Assembly (NCBI RefSeq): GCF_905171775.1
Contig: NC_053489.1
Location: forward strand, 388,999,849 to 389,063,848
Origin: Rana temporaria
Taxonomy: Eukaryota > Chordata > Amphibia > Anura > Ranidae
Direction: 5' to 3'
DNA: 64,000 bases
Shown here: positions 32,601 to 44,249 of the stretch, one piece after another
How positions within the stretch are numbered: position 1 is the stretch's first letter
Layout: each line of letters opens with the position of its first letter
Position numbers and translations under genes: made by a program
The notes under the pieces: model-generated
The model's database searches: none
What the model was told of the DNA's origin: nothing
What the model saw: only the letters and a program-made list of their open reading frames with translations

Positions 32601-32781
32601 GCGCCGAGTTTGAACACTGCGCCAGCATATACCGAGCGCAGTACACTCGGGTATAGTCGGGCAGGCTCGGCTACTCTCGCGCTCACATCCAGGACGTGAG
32701 CGCGACAGGAGCTGAGCCTGCCCGACTATACACGAGTGTACTGCGCTCGGTATATGCCGGCACAGTTTTCAAACTCGGCGC
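32601..32781. repeat. CpG-rich palindrome
   Basis: Arms of about 85 bp, from gcgccgagtttgaacactgc to the inverse aaactcggcgc, sharing cgagcgcagtacactcg and tatagtcgggcaggctc, around a short centre near 32690. High pairing identity. It is probably the core of a hairpin DNA element; the outer ends (ttttgccctgattttc side) were not matched. Confidence 0.85.
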
Positions 32782-32884
32782 GTATATCGGTTATCGTATA
32801 TCGATTTTTGCCCTGATTTTCTTAACTGGTGTAAATGTCACTGGCAGGGAAGGGGTTAACACTAGGGGCGATCAAGGGGTTAAA

Positions 32885-32911
32885 TGTGTGTGTGTGTGTG
32901 TGTGTGTGTGT
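32885..32911. repeat. (gt)n microsatellite
   Basis: About 13 gt units after ttaaat. Confidence 0.9.
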
Positions 32912-33563
32912 TCTAACTGTATGGGGATAGGACTGACTAGGCAGGGAAGAGACCGATCAGTGTTCCTATATACTAGGAACACACAATCTGTCTTCTCTGA
33001 CAGGACAGGGGTTTGTGTGTTTGCGCACACAAATCCCAGTACTGGCTCTCGTGCACGCGAATCACACGCATCGGGTCCCCCGCCGTGCAGCAGGCGCACG
33101 CCTTCTGGCGACTCCTAAAGGGAAAAACCTGTACATGTAAAAATCATATATTTTTTTTTTTTTTTTTTTTGCTAGAAAATTACTTGTAACCTCCAAACAT
33201 TATACAGTATATGTTTTTTGTTTTTGCAGAGACTCTAGAGAATATAATGATGGTTGTGGCAACTTTTTACATCGCACGGTATTTGCGCAAGGGTTTTTCA
33301 AATGCGTGTTTTTTTTGGGGGGGGGGGGAGTAAATGTTTCATGAATTAAAAAAACAAAACAAACCGTAAAGTTAACTTTTTATTTTGTATAATGTGAAAG
33401 TTGATGTTCTGCCAAATAGATACCTAGCATGTCACGCTTTAAAATTGTGCACACTCGTGGAATGGTGCCAAACTCTGCTACTTTAAAAAAAAAAAAAAAA
33501 AAATCCGTGTTTATTTTTATTTTATTTTAATTTTTTATATTTAACAGGTTGCCAGTTGAGAGT

Positions 33564-33965
33564 AAGGCTCCCTTCACACTAATGCGGTTTTTGATGCATT
33601 GTGCGGAAATGCAGGGAATTTTTTTTACATGGTTTCCTATGGAACGTGTTCACATCAATGCTTTTTTGTGCCTCTGCATTTTTGGAAAGCAAAAAGCAGT
33701 GTTTTGCATGTAATAGAATTCAATGGACCCGCATCCAAAACGCAAGTACCGCGATTTGCGTATTTTTTTTTTTACCTGTTTATAGCTGGTTGTTAAAGGA
33801 AATATAAAAAAAAATTGCCGGCTAAAAAAAAAAGTAATAAAAAAAACAAAAAAAAAAGCAGAACTCAAATCGCTGTAAAAACGCGTGTCGAAAAACGCAG
33901 CAAGCACCACAAAAAGCACTGCAAAAACACTCAAAAGCTACATGCTTAGGTGTGAATCGAGCCTT
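33564..33965. mobile_element. Short TIR element (aaggctcccttcacac type)
   Basis: Left aaggctcccttcacactaat and inverse right taggtgtgaatcgagcctt. The interior has gcggttttt / aaaaacgc inverted stretches and poly-A/T. Structure is like the element at 24140. No coding capacity. Confidence 0.65.
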
Positions 33966-34504
33966 ATGGACGGGATCTTGGGCTACAGTTGTTGCTCTAA
34001 AGCACGTGGCGATGCCTCATGTGATTTGAACACTGTTTACATATGTGGGCCCGACTTATTTATGTATTCAGCTTTGTGCTCGCCTGCTCGGGTATGGGGG
34101 TGCTTTATTTATTATTTTTTTAATCACGTTTATTCCAATTACAAGGAATGTAAACATCCCTTGTAATAGGAATATTACCTGACAGGTCCTCTTTATGGAG
34201 ACGTGGGGTCTACAAGACCCCACATCTCTCCTCCAGGCTGGAGGAAAAAAAAAACTTCTCTGCCTTTCCAGCCCAGTCCCTGGCATTGTTTATATCCGCT
34301 GGCTTGGATGTGACGTCATAACTTCATGCCTGGGCCTCCGACAGTCATGGAGAGGTCACCAGAAATCTCTATGATCAACTTTTGGCGGCAACCGATTGCA
34401 TGGGGAAGAACCTGAGGGTGGGTTGTCTTCTCCCGCTGCCTATAAGAATGATCAAGCGGATGAACTGCCGCTATGATTGTTCTTATGGTGCACAGAATTG
34501 AATA

Positions 34505-36080
34505 GGATGCATTAAGTTGAAAAAATGCCTCGCTGTCATGGGCTCCCCCCCCCCGTTTTACTTACCTGAGCCCTTTCACCTGCTGTCAATCGAATCCATT
34601 GATGCGGCCGCTGGAGGACTGGACCTCGCGTCTATGGATGCTGAGCGTATGACACGGAAGCGCGCCCGCAAGCTAACCCCCTCGGGAAAAGAGCTTTCCG
34701 CTAGTGGTGCCACGGATCAAAAAACGCACGGTTCGGATCGTTCCTTGGATCAGAGTTACGGATTGGATAATTTTTCGGATCGGCAAAAAAAAATTGTAGT
34801 CTCACTCTCGCTTCCTCCACCCGACGCCCCTCGCTTCCTCCACCTCTCACCCTCCTCTAGCCGACGCCCCTCGCTTCCTCCACCTCTCACCCTCCTCTAG
34901 CCGACGCCCCTCGCTTCCTCCACCTCTCACCCTCCTCTAGCCGACGCCCCTCGCTTCCTCCACCTCTCACCCTCCTCTAGCCGACGCCCCTCGCTTCCTC
35001 CACCTCCTCTAGCGGACGCCCATCGCTTCCTCCACCTCTCGCCCTCCTCTAGCCGACGCCCCTCGCTTCCTCCACCTCTCGCCCTCCTCTAGCCGACGCC
35101 CCTCGCTTCCTCCACCTCTCACCCTCCTCTAGCCGACGCCTCTCACCCTCCTCTAGCCGATGCCCCTCGCTTCCTCCACCTCTCTCCCTCCTCTAGCCGA
35201 CGCCCCTCGCTTCCTGTAGCCGACGCCCCTCGCTTCCTCCACCTCTCACGCCCCTCGCTTCCTCCACCTCTCACCCTCCTCTACCCGATGCTCCTTAGCC
35301 CATGGGCATGTCTCCCCCCAGGTGGTGGACAGTCAGGTCACACTTGGCTCCTATGATGGGTTGGAGGGGGGATACACTGAGTGTGGGTGTTTATACCTCT
35401 ATATCCCCTCCCCCATCTCTGCATTCCCTCCATATATCTGTCACACTCCATGCAGCCCCGGACATCAGCTGCACCTCACCCTCCAGGCTGGTGTCATATG
35501 CCCTCTGCTCCCCCTCTCCTTCCTGAGCGGTAATCAATCCCTCCGGGAGGTAAATTCTTTCATACCGATGCGACCCCGCACACATGGAGCCTCACCTGCC
35601 GCCATGCACTGGAGGGGGGTGTCTCCGGCTCCTCTCACAGCATGACAGCCGCTCACCTGCAGCGCCCATCACTTGGCAGTCATCCACGCCGGGGGTGTGG
35701 CCGGACGCGCCAGAAGGCGATTGGCTGCGGCACACACTCTCTCTATCACAAGTACAGGGTTAAGAGGAAGCGGGGCTGTGTGAGTGCAAGCAGAGTGGAG
35801 ACTATTTCAATGTCAGCTGTTAAAGAATTTTTTACCGCTTTGCTTGCCACCCTCTACCTGCACCGCGGATCACGTGTGTGCCGATCCAAAGTCATTGATC
35901 CGTTCGGATCACGAACCAATGACTATCTGTTGCACCACTACTTCCCACAGGGGGTTAGCTATTGCAGGGAGGAGCTGCGAGGGCTGTTTTGGGGACTCCA
36001 GAACAAGAGGATCGGGGCCACTCTATACAAAATGAACTGCACAGTGGATATAAACCTTTACAACCACTTTAATACATAAT
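34505..36080. repeat. Dispersed CpG-rich repeat, copy 2, expanded
   Basis: Starts with ggatgcattaagttgaaa and ctgctgtcaatcgaatccat (as at 8640-8680 and 9830) and ends with ggccactctatacaaaatga and actgcacagtgga (as at 8855-8880). The interior holds a 40-bp minisatellite and a further CpG-rich segment (35550-35760) not present in copy 1. Confidence 0.55.
34795..35290. repeat. 40-bp minisatellite
   Basis: About twelve copies of a 40-bp unit, cctcctctagccgacgcccc followed by tcgcttcctccacctctcac. The first units are almost identical and later ones carry deletions (35130-35240). Pyrimidine-rich on the + strand. Confidence 0.95.
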
Positions 36081-36475
36081 GACCAGCTGTAAAACATATA
36101 TTCTTATGTGTTTGCTACTTTTTTTTCTTTCCCCATTTATTCCAATTTTCTGAATCTAGTAAATCCTATTATTTAATGTTTATTACTTGGGTTAAACACA
36201 TGATGGCAGCTATGCATAATTTCTTGTTCTGTATCAGCAGCTTGCATCAACTGTTAAACCACAGTGCTGATAATTCTGAGCCGAGTTATTCAATGTGGTG
36301 TTTTATCTAAGACCACCAGACTACAGAGCTTTCAGTTGTAATTGTGTAATTTATTTTCCCTACTTCCTCCTTTATATAATAGCAGTGTGAATCCTAGAAA
36401 TTAGTGTAACTTTACAATGAACGCTATTAAAACTGGCCCTTTGTTAACAAAATTAAATGTTGACACTGTTGTATG
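36081..36475. other. Unique-looking intron DNA
   Basis: No ORF, inverted repeat or recognised repeat family. Appears to be ordinary intron sequence. Confidence 0.5.
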
Positions 36476-36604
36476 TACGGTATTGCACAAAAGTGAGTAC
36501 ACCCCTCGCATTTTTGTAAATATTTTATTATATCTTTTCATGTGACAACACTGAAGGAATTTATACTTTGCTACAGTGTAAAGTGGTGAGTGTACAGCTT
36601 GTAT

Positions 36605-39600
36605 GAATGAATGAATGAATGAATGAAAAACTTATAAAGCGCGGCGCATGCGAACTGAATCGCTTCTGGGCGCTAGTTGTTCGTGTCTCATGACATCAAA
36701 AGAGCAGAGTTTTGATTCGTCTTCTGAAAGTCAGGTGGTTTTCCTCCAACCGAATGCTGGTTGGTAAAGCGTTCCATAGTCTAGGACCCTGAAAAGCAAA
36801 CCTTCTTTCTCCTTTGGACTTGTATTTGGTTTTTGGTACCCTGACCAGATTTTGGTCGGTGGATCGCAGAATGCGATTCGAATTGTGAGGTTCTATCTTG
36901 TCGCAAAGATATTGCGGAGCCTTCCCATGGATGCACTTATGTGTCAGGCAGAGTGCTTTAAATGCAATTCTGTCTTTTACTGGCAGCCAGTGAAGGGTTC
37001 TCAACGAAGGTGAGATTGATTCCCATTTTTTTTTTCCAGTCACCAGTCTGGCGGCCGTATTCTGAACGACTTGCAGACGGGAGATTTGGTACTTTGGGAG
37101 TCCGAGGTACAGGGCGTTAGCATAGTCCAGTCTGGAATTCACGATTGTTCCCACCACGACTGCTACGTCTTCTTTGGGGATAAATGGAATAAGTCTGCGT
37201 AGTAGGCGCAACAGATGGTGCGCTCCGCTGACTACTGACCCTATTTGTGCGTCCATTGTCATGAAGGTGTCGAAGATGACCCCAAGACTTTGACTTTGGA
37301 GCTAGGGGTGATGATTTGGCCCAGAATGGGCGGGGGTGTCCAGGTTGTTGCCAGTTGACTCTTTCGGCTGGCGTGAAACATAAGGAGTTCTGTTTTTGAA
37401 CTGTTGAGTTTAAGATAACTCTTAGTCATCCAGTTTTCTATCAAAGAGAGACATTTCTCTAAACTGAGATGATGATCCTTTTTGTTGCAGATGCGAAAAT
37501 ACAGTTGCGTATCGTCTGCATAAGAGTGATAGAGTAGTTCTTGGCTACTGATAATATCAAAGAGAGGGCGAAGATAGATGTTGAAAAGCACCGGTGACAG
37601 GGGGGATCCTTGGGGGACTCCACATGACACCGTGCGCTTTTCCGACGTGAAACAACCCAATTTAACTGTTTGTGATCGGTTTTCAAGAAAGGAAGAAAAC
37701 CATGGTAAATCACCTTCTGCGACTTCTGCTACCTTGGCTAGTCGCATCAGTAACAGTTTGTGGTCTACCGTGTCAAAGGCTGCGCTTAGGTCCAGCAGAA
37801 CCAGGAGACAAGATTCTCCTTCGTCTGCGGCCTCGAGGGCATCGTCCCATATTTTGAGTAAGGCCGTTTCTGTCCCGTGTCCGGGACGGAAGCCTGATTG
37901 TAATGGATCCAGTAGATTGTGGGTATCTAGATGCTGTTGCAGCTGTTGTACCACTACTTTCTCCATTATCTTGGAGAGAACATTTAGGCCTGTTATGGGA
38001 CGGCGGTGAGTTGGGTCCTTGGGATCCAGGTTAGGTTTTTTCAAGATGGGCTGGATTGTGCCCTCTTTCAACAGGGATGGCACTGTGCCTTCCTTAAATG
38101 ACTGGTTTATAAGCTGTGTGATGGGTGGTGCCAGGATGTCGGCACATTCCTTCAGCAGTTTGGTGGGGATGATATCATTGGGCGATGTGCTGTTCCGCAA
38201 GGCACCAATGATATTTTTTTGTGGTATCGATGGAGATCGGTTCCAGAGTGAACTTTGTTGATTGTAGAGCGTTTCTGTGGGTGTTTTGTGGTTGATTGAA
38301 GGGGGGGTTGAGGGGGGTATTGTTTTGCATGATGCTTTCCCGGATTCTTTCAATTTTGTTGATGAAGAAATCCGATAGTTCATTGCAGAACTCTTGGGTG
38401 TCTGAGTTGGGGACTTCAAGACATCCTGGGTTCATGGTCTGGGTGACCATCTTGAAGAGTTCGCGGGGGCGGTTTAGGGCGCTGTTAATCGCCATAGAAA
38501 AATGATGTTTCTTGGCTTTGAAGATTTCTTTATGATATCGTGTTGTTATTGCCTTGTAGATGATGAGGTTATCCTCTACAGGACTTCTTTTCCAGGCGGC
38601 TTCCGCCCTTCTGCGCTCTTGCTTCAGAAGCGACAGCTGGTTGTTGAACCAGCCGGACTTTCTTTTTCGGATGCAGGCTTTGCGTTTCGGTGCTACTAAA
38701 TCGGCTGACTGTAGCAGGGCTGCGTTTATGGCATCCAGTGTATCTGCGGCTGTTTGATGTGGATGGATTGTTTTGATTCTGTTTCCCAAGGTAGATTTGA
38801 AGAGTTCCGAATGGAGCTTCTTCTGAGATCTAGCCCAGTGTATTGTCACCGGCTTGGGTGCTTTTATCAATGGGGGAATTTTGGAGATTATGAAATTAAT
38901 TGCATGGAGGTCTGTCCATGGCAATGGTTCATTTTCTAAAATGCTTATTTTCAGATTTTGTCTGAAAATTAGGTCGAGTGTGTGACCTGAAGCATGCGTG
39001 GGTCCGCATATAAGTTGCTGTAGTCCTAATCCCTCCAGGTGATCAATGCAGGCGTCCGCAATGGGATCCTGTGCGGAGTTGGCCCACAGATTAAAGTCCC
39101 CGAGCAGCAAAAGGTGTTTGCTGTTAAGGGTATAAGTGGATCTAAACTCCGTTAATGATGGCAAAAACTGCGATTTTGGCCCAGGTGGCCTATAGCAGAG
39201 GAGAATGTGAACAGTCTCCTGGGGGGAAGTTTGAAGTTGAAGAGTAAGGGTTTCCATGAATGGAAGAGGATTTTGAAGGGCTGGCTTAGTGATTGTAATG
39301 CGATTCTTGTGGATCACCGCCAGGCCTCCTCCTCTTTGCCCTATTCTGTTTTCCGTTATAATGCGATAGTTTTCTGGCACCAATTCTCCGAGAATGGTGT
39401 TGCAGTCGTCTGAGAGCCAGCTTTCTGTAATAAAGAGGCAGTCTAGATCGTTTTGTAGTAAGAAATCGTGGATTTCTAATCGGTGTTTTACTGCCGATCT
39501 TGTGTTGATCAAAGCACATGATATGTGCTCGAGCTGGGTTAAATAGTTAAAATTTTTGATGGTCGATCGAATCTCAAAAGTTGCTCTATTTTTAAGGCCT

Positions 39601-40259
39601 TTTTGGTGACGGCTGGTAATGCTGTTGCGAATTGTCTCAGACCCCGAATAGAGTGCGCAGAGTATCGCAGATTAGCCATTGTCGCCAGTCACATTGTCGT
39701 CAGTCTTTCCTAATTGCGGCGGCCGCGAATGAGGCCTGGTCTGGCGCGGATGCGGGAAGAGCCGCGAGACGCCGGACGTGATGGGTGGAAGACTGTCCAA
39801 GTGAGCCGTCACTCGTTGAGTCTTCTCTCCCCGATTGGTCCAGAGGAAGGCGAAAAACCCCAGGCGTGCTGTGCCAATCTGCAGCGATCGGGGGAAAAAA
39901 TTCCTTCCTGACCCCTTAACGGCGATCGGAGCAACCCTGGATCAATTGGCTAGGGGGGTGTGGTGGACCCTGCCTGGCTGCACTATCCCTGGGGAGAGCC
40001 GACTCGTTTGAGAGCGTCCTGCTCTCACTATCCCTGGGGTGAGCAGACTAAGATGAGAGCGTCTGCTGCACCGCTGAATCTATATAGCAAGAGTTCCAAC
40101 TTTATTAGCTGCAAGCTTGTTCTGGATCAGTGATTGAAAAAAATAATGAAGACTCCTGTCTTACCTCCTGTTTCAAATCCTGGTTTTTAACTCGCACTTT
40201 TGATCAAAGAATGCACTTCTGATCAGAGAGTCCACATGTGAAGCCACCATCAACTGGGA
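36605..40259 (-). mobile_element. L2-like LINE, near full length
   Basis: Minus-strand non-LTR element inserted in the Tc1 repeat. Its 3' end is a ttca microsatellite (inverse atga-type run at 36603-36630), as L2/CR1-type elements end in short tandem repeats. An imperfect 8-bp duplication flanks it (gcttgtat 36597-36604, gcctgtat 40260-40267). The 5' leader, about 39550-40259, has tandem-like cactatccctgggg copies (39981, 40027). One long ORF2 with two frameshifts. Confidence 0.88.
36696..39545 (-). pseudogene. L2-like ORF2: endonuclease and reverse transcriptase
   Basis: Endonuclease (39545-38175): CLFITESWLS, LLLLGDFNLWA, THASGHTLDLIF. RT (38419-37259): SPNDIIPTKLLKECAD, QSGFRPGHGTETALL, LLDLSAAFDTVDH, VPQGSPLSPVLFNIY, active site YADDTQLYF. 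C-terminal L2/CR1 signature (37262-36696): SRLDYANALYLGLPK, QNTAARLVTG, LRTLHWLPVKDRIAFKAL, FQGPRLWNALP. Frameshifts at about 38214-38220 (a 7-T run) and about 37275-37290 are the only breaks noticed. Clade is from these signatures. Confidence 0.92.
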
Positions 40260-40410
40260 GCCTGTATAACAGTGTAAATTTGCTGTCCCCTCAAAATAAC
40301 TTGCCAGCCATTTAATGTCTAAACTGCTGGCAACAAAAGTGGTACACCCCTTGGTGAAAATGTCCAAATTGGGGCCAAAGTGTCAATATTTTGTGTGGTC
40401 ACCATTTATT

Positions 40411-40800
40411 TTACAGCACTACCTTAACCTTCTTGGGCATGGAGTTCACCAGAGCTTCACAGGTTGCCACTGGAGTCCTCTTCCACTTATCCATGATGAC
40501 ATCAGGGAGCTGGTGGATGTTAGAGACCTTGCGCTTTTCCACCTTCCAATTGAGGATACCCCACAGATGCTCAATAGGGGTTCGGTCTGGAGACATGCTT
40601 GGCCAGTCCATCACCTTTACCCTCACTTCTTTAGCAAGGCATTGGTCACCTTGGAGGTGTGTTTGTGGTTATCATGTTGGAATACTGCCCTGCGCCCCTG
40701 CCTCCAAAGGGAGGGCATCATACTCTGCTTCAGTATGTCACAGTACATGTTGGCATTCATGGTTCCCTCAATGAACTGTAGCTCCCCAGTGCCGGCAGTG
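40411..40800 (-). pseudogene. Tc1 transposase C-terminal remnant
   Basis: Reading 40626-40411 gives the Tc1 C-terminal catalytic region with DWPSMSPDRTPIEHLWGIL, the Asp..Glu part of the DDE triad (P-x-E in PIEHLWG). 40630-40800 (minus) continues upstream with the region before it. The sequence then jumps at about 40800 to the 5' untranslated/TIR part, so the N-terminal helix-turn-helix and first two catalytic Asp are missing. Non-functional. Confidence 0.88.
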
Positions 40801-41129
40801 AGAGCAATAATACACCTGCTCCCTAGTCACACCTGAGACCTTGTGACACTAACAAGTCACATGACTCTGGGGAGGGGAAAATTGGTAATTGTGCCGAATT
40901 TGGACATTTTCACTTAGGGGTGTACTCACTTTTGTTGCCAGCGGTTTAGACAATAATGGCTGTGTGAGTTATTTTGAGAGGACAGCAAATTTACACTGTT
41001 ATACAAGCTGTAGGCTCACTACTTTACATTGTAGCAAAGTGTCATTTCTTCAGTGTTTTTGCATGAAAAGATAATGTTAAAATATTTACAAAAATGCGAG
41101 GGGTGTACTCACTTTTGTGAGGTACTGTA

Positions 41130-42182
41130 TGTTAACACAGTGATTTGTCTTGATATGCACCATATTTCTCACTGCTGCTCGGTCTTCTTTGGGCCACTCG
41201 CCACCGAACTGCTGCTTATTGTTCGTTTTACTAATGACCATCTGTACCAGGATTTGGTTTAGGTGGTCTGGGATGTTTCTGCTTAAACGTCTTGGCCCAT
41301 ATGCACAATCTAAAAATCATAAGAAAAACACAGTTTTCAAAGTGAATGTACGATAATCTGATCGTTGGTATACAGCTTTCGTTAGCCGATTGTGACAGCT
41401 CAGCCGATATTAACCAATCGGACTAGCACCAATTATTTTTCGTACGATACCAGATTGTACGATTTTAATCAGTGCAGTGGTCATCATAAAATACAGTACA
41501 CTACAAATAAACTACAACACATGACGCTGCATCTGAATCTTTATTCTGTCCTTCGAGTATTTTCGTAACTTTAGTAGGTAGGTGGTAGAGAGGAGATTAC
41601 ACTCCCTTTGGGTTGGTGATGGGTAAATTGTTCTGATTGTGGTTGATCGACCTAGTATCTGTGCAGTTATTCAGTGGGGTAGAAGTTGTGTTGAATTACT
41701 GATATGACTTCAGTATTGGGTTTGCCCACTTACCAGTGATGATCCTGCTTCCTGTTACCTTTTTTTTTTTTTTTTTTTAAAGCAAATTTTGTGAATTCCC
41801 TACGTGTGACAAACGAGTCCCACCACAGCCCTCTTCACTGATTTGTGACAACTGGCTAGTCAACTCACACCCACTGTTACTGATATATGATAATGACACT
41901 CTCAGCCTCAGAGATTTTCTAGCTTGAGGGACCACCATCTAAGTGCCTGCAAACTGAGAGCGATTGTCACTGGGTTTAGATAACTAAGCAATTAACTCTT
42001 TACTGCCAATACATAGACTTGCACTCTTGTGAGTTGCTTTGTGTTTACTGAACTTATAAAAGCTGCCAACACTCAACATATTCTTTTTTTTTTTATTTTT
42101 TATTTTTTTTTTAATTTTTTTTTTTTAGAATGTGTAATAAAATCGCTTAAATTAATAGGTGCAGTGCTAACTCAATCACACT
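41130..42182. other. Intron DNA with short repeat pieces
   Basis: Around 41345-41470 inverted cgataatctgatcg- and ccgattg-type motifs suggest a decayed hairpin element. Poly-T tracts lie at 41760-41780 and 42085-42126. The rest looks unique. No gene. Confidence 0.4.
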
Positions 42183-42572
42183 AAGGCTGCTTTCACACTG
42201 AGGTGTGCAGCCGCGGTGACGGTATAGCCACGCTATTTGTAGTATTTACCGCGATATTCGGGCGCTACCGGTGAGATTTTAACCCCCGCTAGCGGCCGAA
42301 AAAGGGTTAATACGTTGCGGGCGGTATTACCGCGCTTTCCCATTGATTTCAATGGGAAAGCGCGGTATAGGAGCGGTGAACACACCGCTCCTATACCGCG
42401 GTAAAGATGCGGCTAGCAGGACTTTTGGTGCGCTCCTGCTAGCGCACCGCTTCAATGTAAAGCCTTCGGGCTTTCACATTGAACACTACAGGGCATGATT
42501 TTTCATGCGGTATAGCAGCGCTATTTTTAGCGCTGTACCGCATGAAAAACGCCCCAGTGTGCAAGGGGCCTA
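42183..42572. mobile_element. GC-hairpin short element, intact copy
   Basis: Ends taaggctgctttcacactg and inverse cagtgtgcaaggggccta. It contains ttgatttcaatgggaaagcg within a long hairpin (gcggtataggagcggtg and inverse), gctagcaggact and its inverse, and gctatttttagcgctg. Same family as 27211 and 17179. Confidence 0.8.
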
Positions 42573-42911
42573 AATCTCCTCTGTGATGCTTAACACGTCA
42601 CACTTTCTCTATATGCATATTTTTTTTTTTTTAATGCACAATCTGTGCAACTATATTTATCAAAATCATGAACACGCTCTCTAAAATTTGTTAAATGGGG
42701 GGGGGGTGGGGGGAATCCACAAGAAATAAGACCGTGTAATTTACTGCCCCTCTTATCCCTGGCCCCTCTATCCTCACTGGCTGTGAGGAGAGTATAATGT
42801 GATTTGCCGTTTTTAAGGATTTATATACTAGAAGCGCTGTCAGACCCTTGTGGTGTTTAATTAAAGTGAGCTGCTAGGCCACACTCCTGGTTAATGGACC
42901 ACTATATTATG

Positions 42912-43172
42912 AGGCCCCGTACACACGACAGAGTTTCTCGGCAGAATTCAGCCAGAAACTCGGTCGGAGCTGGATTCTGCCGAGAAACTCGGTCGTGTGT
43001 ACACTTTTCAGCGAGGAACTCGTCTGGCCGAAAAGAGAACATGTTCTCTATTTCCTCGTTGTTCAATGAGGAAAGTCGGCCCGTCGAGCTCCTCGGCGGC
43101 TTCCACACTGAACTCGCCGAGAAACTCGATGTGTTTGGCACGTCGAGTTCCTCGGACGTGTGTACGGGGCCT
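42912..43172. mobile_element. Hairpin-rich short element (ggccccgtac type), intact
   Basis: Left aggccccgtacacacgac and inverse right gtgtgtacggggcct. Internal gagaaactcgg / ccgagtttct pairs and gaacatgttctc hairpin. This is the cleanest member of the group also seen at 7920 and 16659. Confidence 0.8.
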
Positions 43173-43269
43173 AAGAGTTGATGCCTATTTGCACTTGAAT
43201 CTTTTCACATTCTACCATCAATCACCATTGTTCCTGCACATACACCTTAATGCCTGGAGCTGAACTTTG

Positions 43270-43270
43270 G

Positions 43271-43301
<31 letters not shown>

Positions 43302-43930
43302 TGTTTTTTTATTTATTTTTTATTTATTTGTTAAAACTGGACTGCTGTTTTTTTGTTTAACCCCTTGGCGACCAGTGCACGATTTACATTGGCAGGGTAA
43401 ATACTTACCAGTACATCCCCTTTAAATTTCGGCATTGTGGTCACGCTGCCCCGCCAGTGCTCCGTGAGCGTGCCCATGGGTCCCACGAACTCTGTCTGCC
43501 ATGTCACAGAGCGGCAAAACGGGGAGCTGTAAACAAGGCATTTCCCTGTTCTGCCTAGCAACATGACGGGGAGCTACTGCTCCCTGTCATCGGGAGCAGT
43601 GATCTGTTATGTTGTAGTAAGACAATCCCCCCCCCCCCTACAGTTAGAATCATTCCCTAGGACACACTTAACCCTTTGATCGGCCCCTAGTATTTAACCC
43701 CTTCCCTGCCAGTGTCATTTACACCAGGGCTCGACAAACCCTGGGCGCCAGGTCGCAACTAGAATTAGCGACCTGGCACCTAGAGTGGCACAGCTGGGGT
43801 ACCCTGTCTCTGTGCACACCCCCCCCATGCGATCGCGTGGGGCTGCACCGGCCGGTAATTGAGGCTGCGGCCTTCTGCAGTCCTATGCTTCTTTCTGGAA
43901 TCTGGCACCTTCTAGTGGTGGCCAATGGGA
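43270..43930. other. Repeat fragments between elements
   Basis: (gt)n at 43270-43304. 43358-43720 is a fragment of the ccacttaag/aacccctt TTAA-type family. 43734 begins cagggctcgacaaacc, a hAT-type end whose partner was not found. No gene. Confidence 0.45.
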
Positions 43931-44249
43931 CTGTAGGCCATACACATTCACCAAACAACCTTACTCCAGGCACAATCAAAATAAATACACTGACCCCATA
44001 ATTGGCAAATAAAGGCCGCGGTAACTTTATTGCTTTAAACACAAATAAATTCATCATATAAATTGTATTTTATAACTCTACATCAAAACGTAATTAATAA
44101 AGCAAACCAACCAAATGTGTGCAACTGGTTGGTTTTTTTTGTAACTCAAGCAGCATTAACTCATTTAATTCTGACATATCACGCCCCACAAGCCGGGCTT
44201 GAGCATCATGCCCGGCCCCACCCCAACACCGCGGCCTGTTCAAATCCAT

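Larger units (their letters stand above)
36478..41127. mobile_element. Tc1-like DNA transposon, internally deleted and split by an L2-like LINE
   Basis: Left end cggtattgcacaaaagtgag (36478) and inverse right end ctcacttttgtgaggtactg (to 41127), both continuing as tacacccctcgcatttttgt or its inverse. TA flanks both ends (36476-36477 and 41128-41129), the Tc1/mariner target. Extended inverted repeats of about 200 bp include aacagtgtaaatttgctgtc. Tc1 DNA is 36478-36604 and 40260-41127; the rest is the LINE. The transposase middle is deleted. Confidence 0.93.

Noticed and set aside
32696..33118. 140-codon plus-strand ORF with CVCVCVC run
   Set aside because: It starts inside the palindrome at 32601-32781 and crosses a (gt)n tract; no family signature.
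34795..35290. Regular 40-bp repeats considered as a CRISPR-like array
   Set aside because: There are no unique spacers: units are contiguous and nearly identical, and the context is a vertebrate genome without cas genes.
43734..43930. cagggctcgacaaacc considered as a complete hAT element
   Set aside because: No inverse end and no 8-bp duplication were found; probably truncated by the Ngaro insertion.
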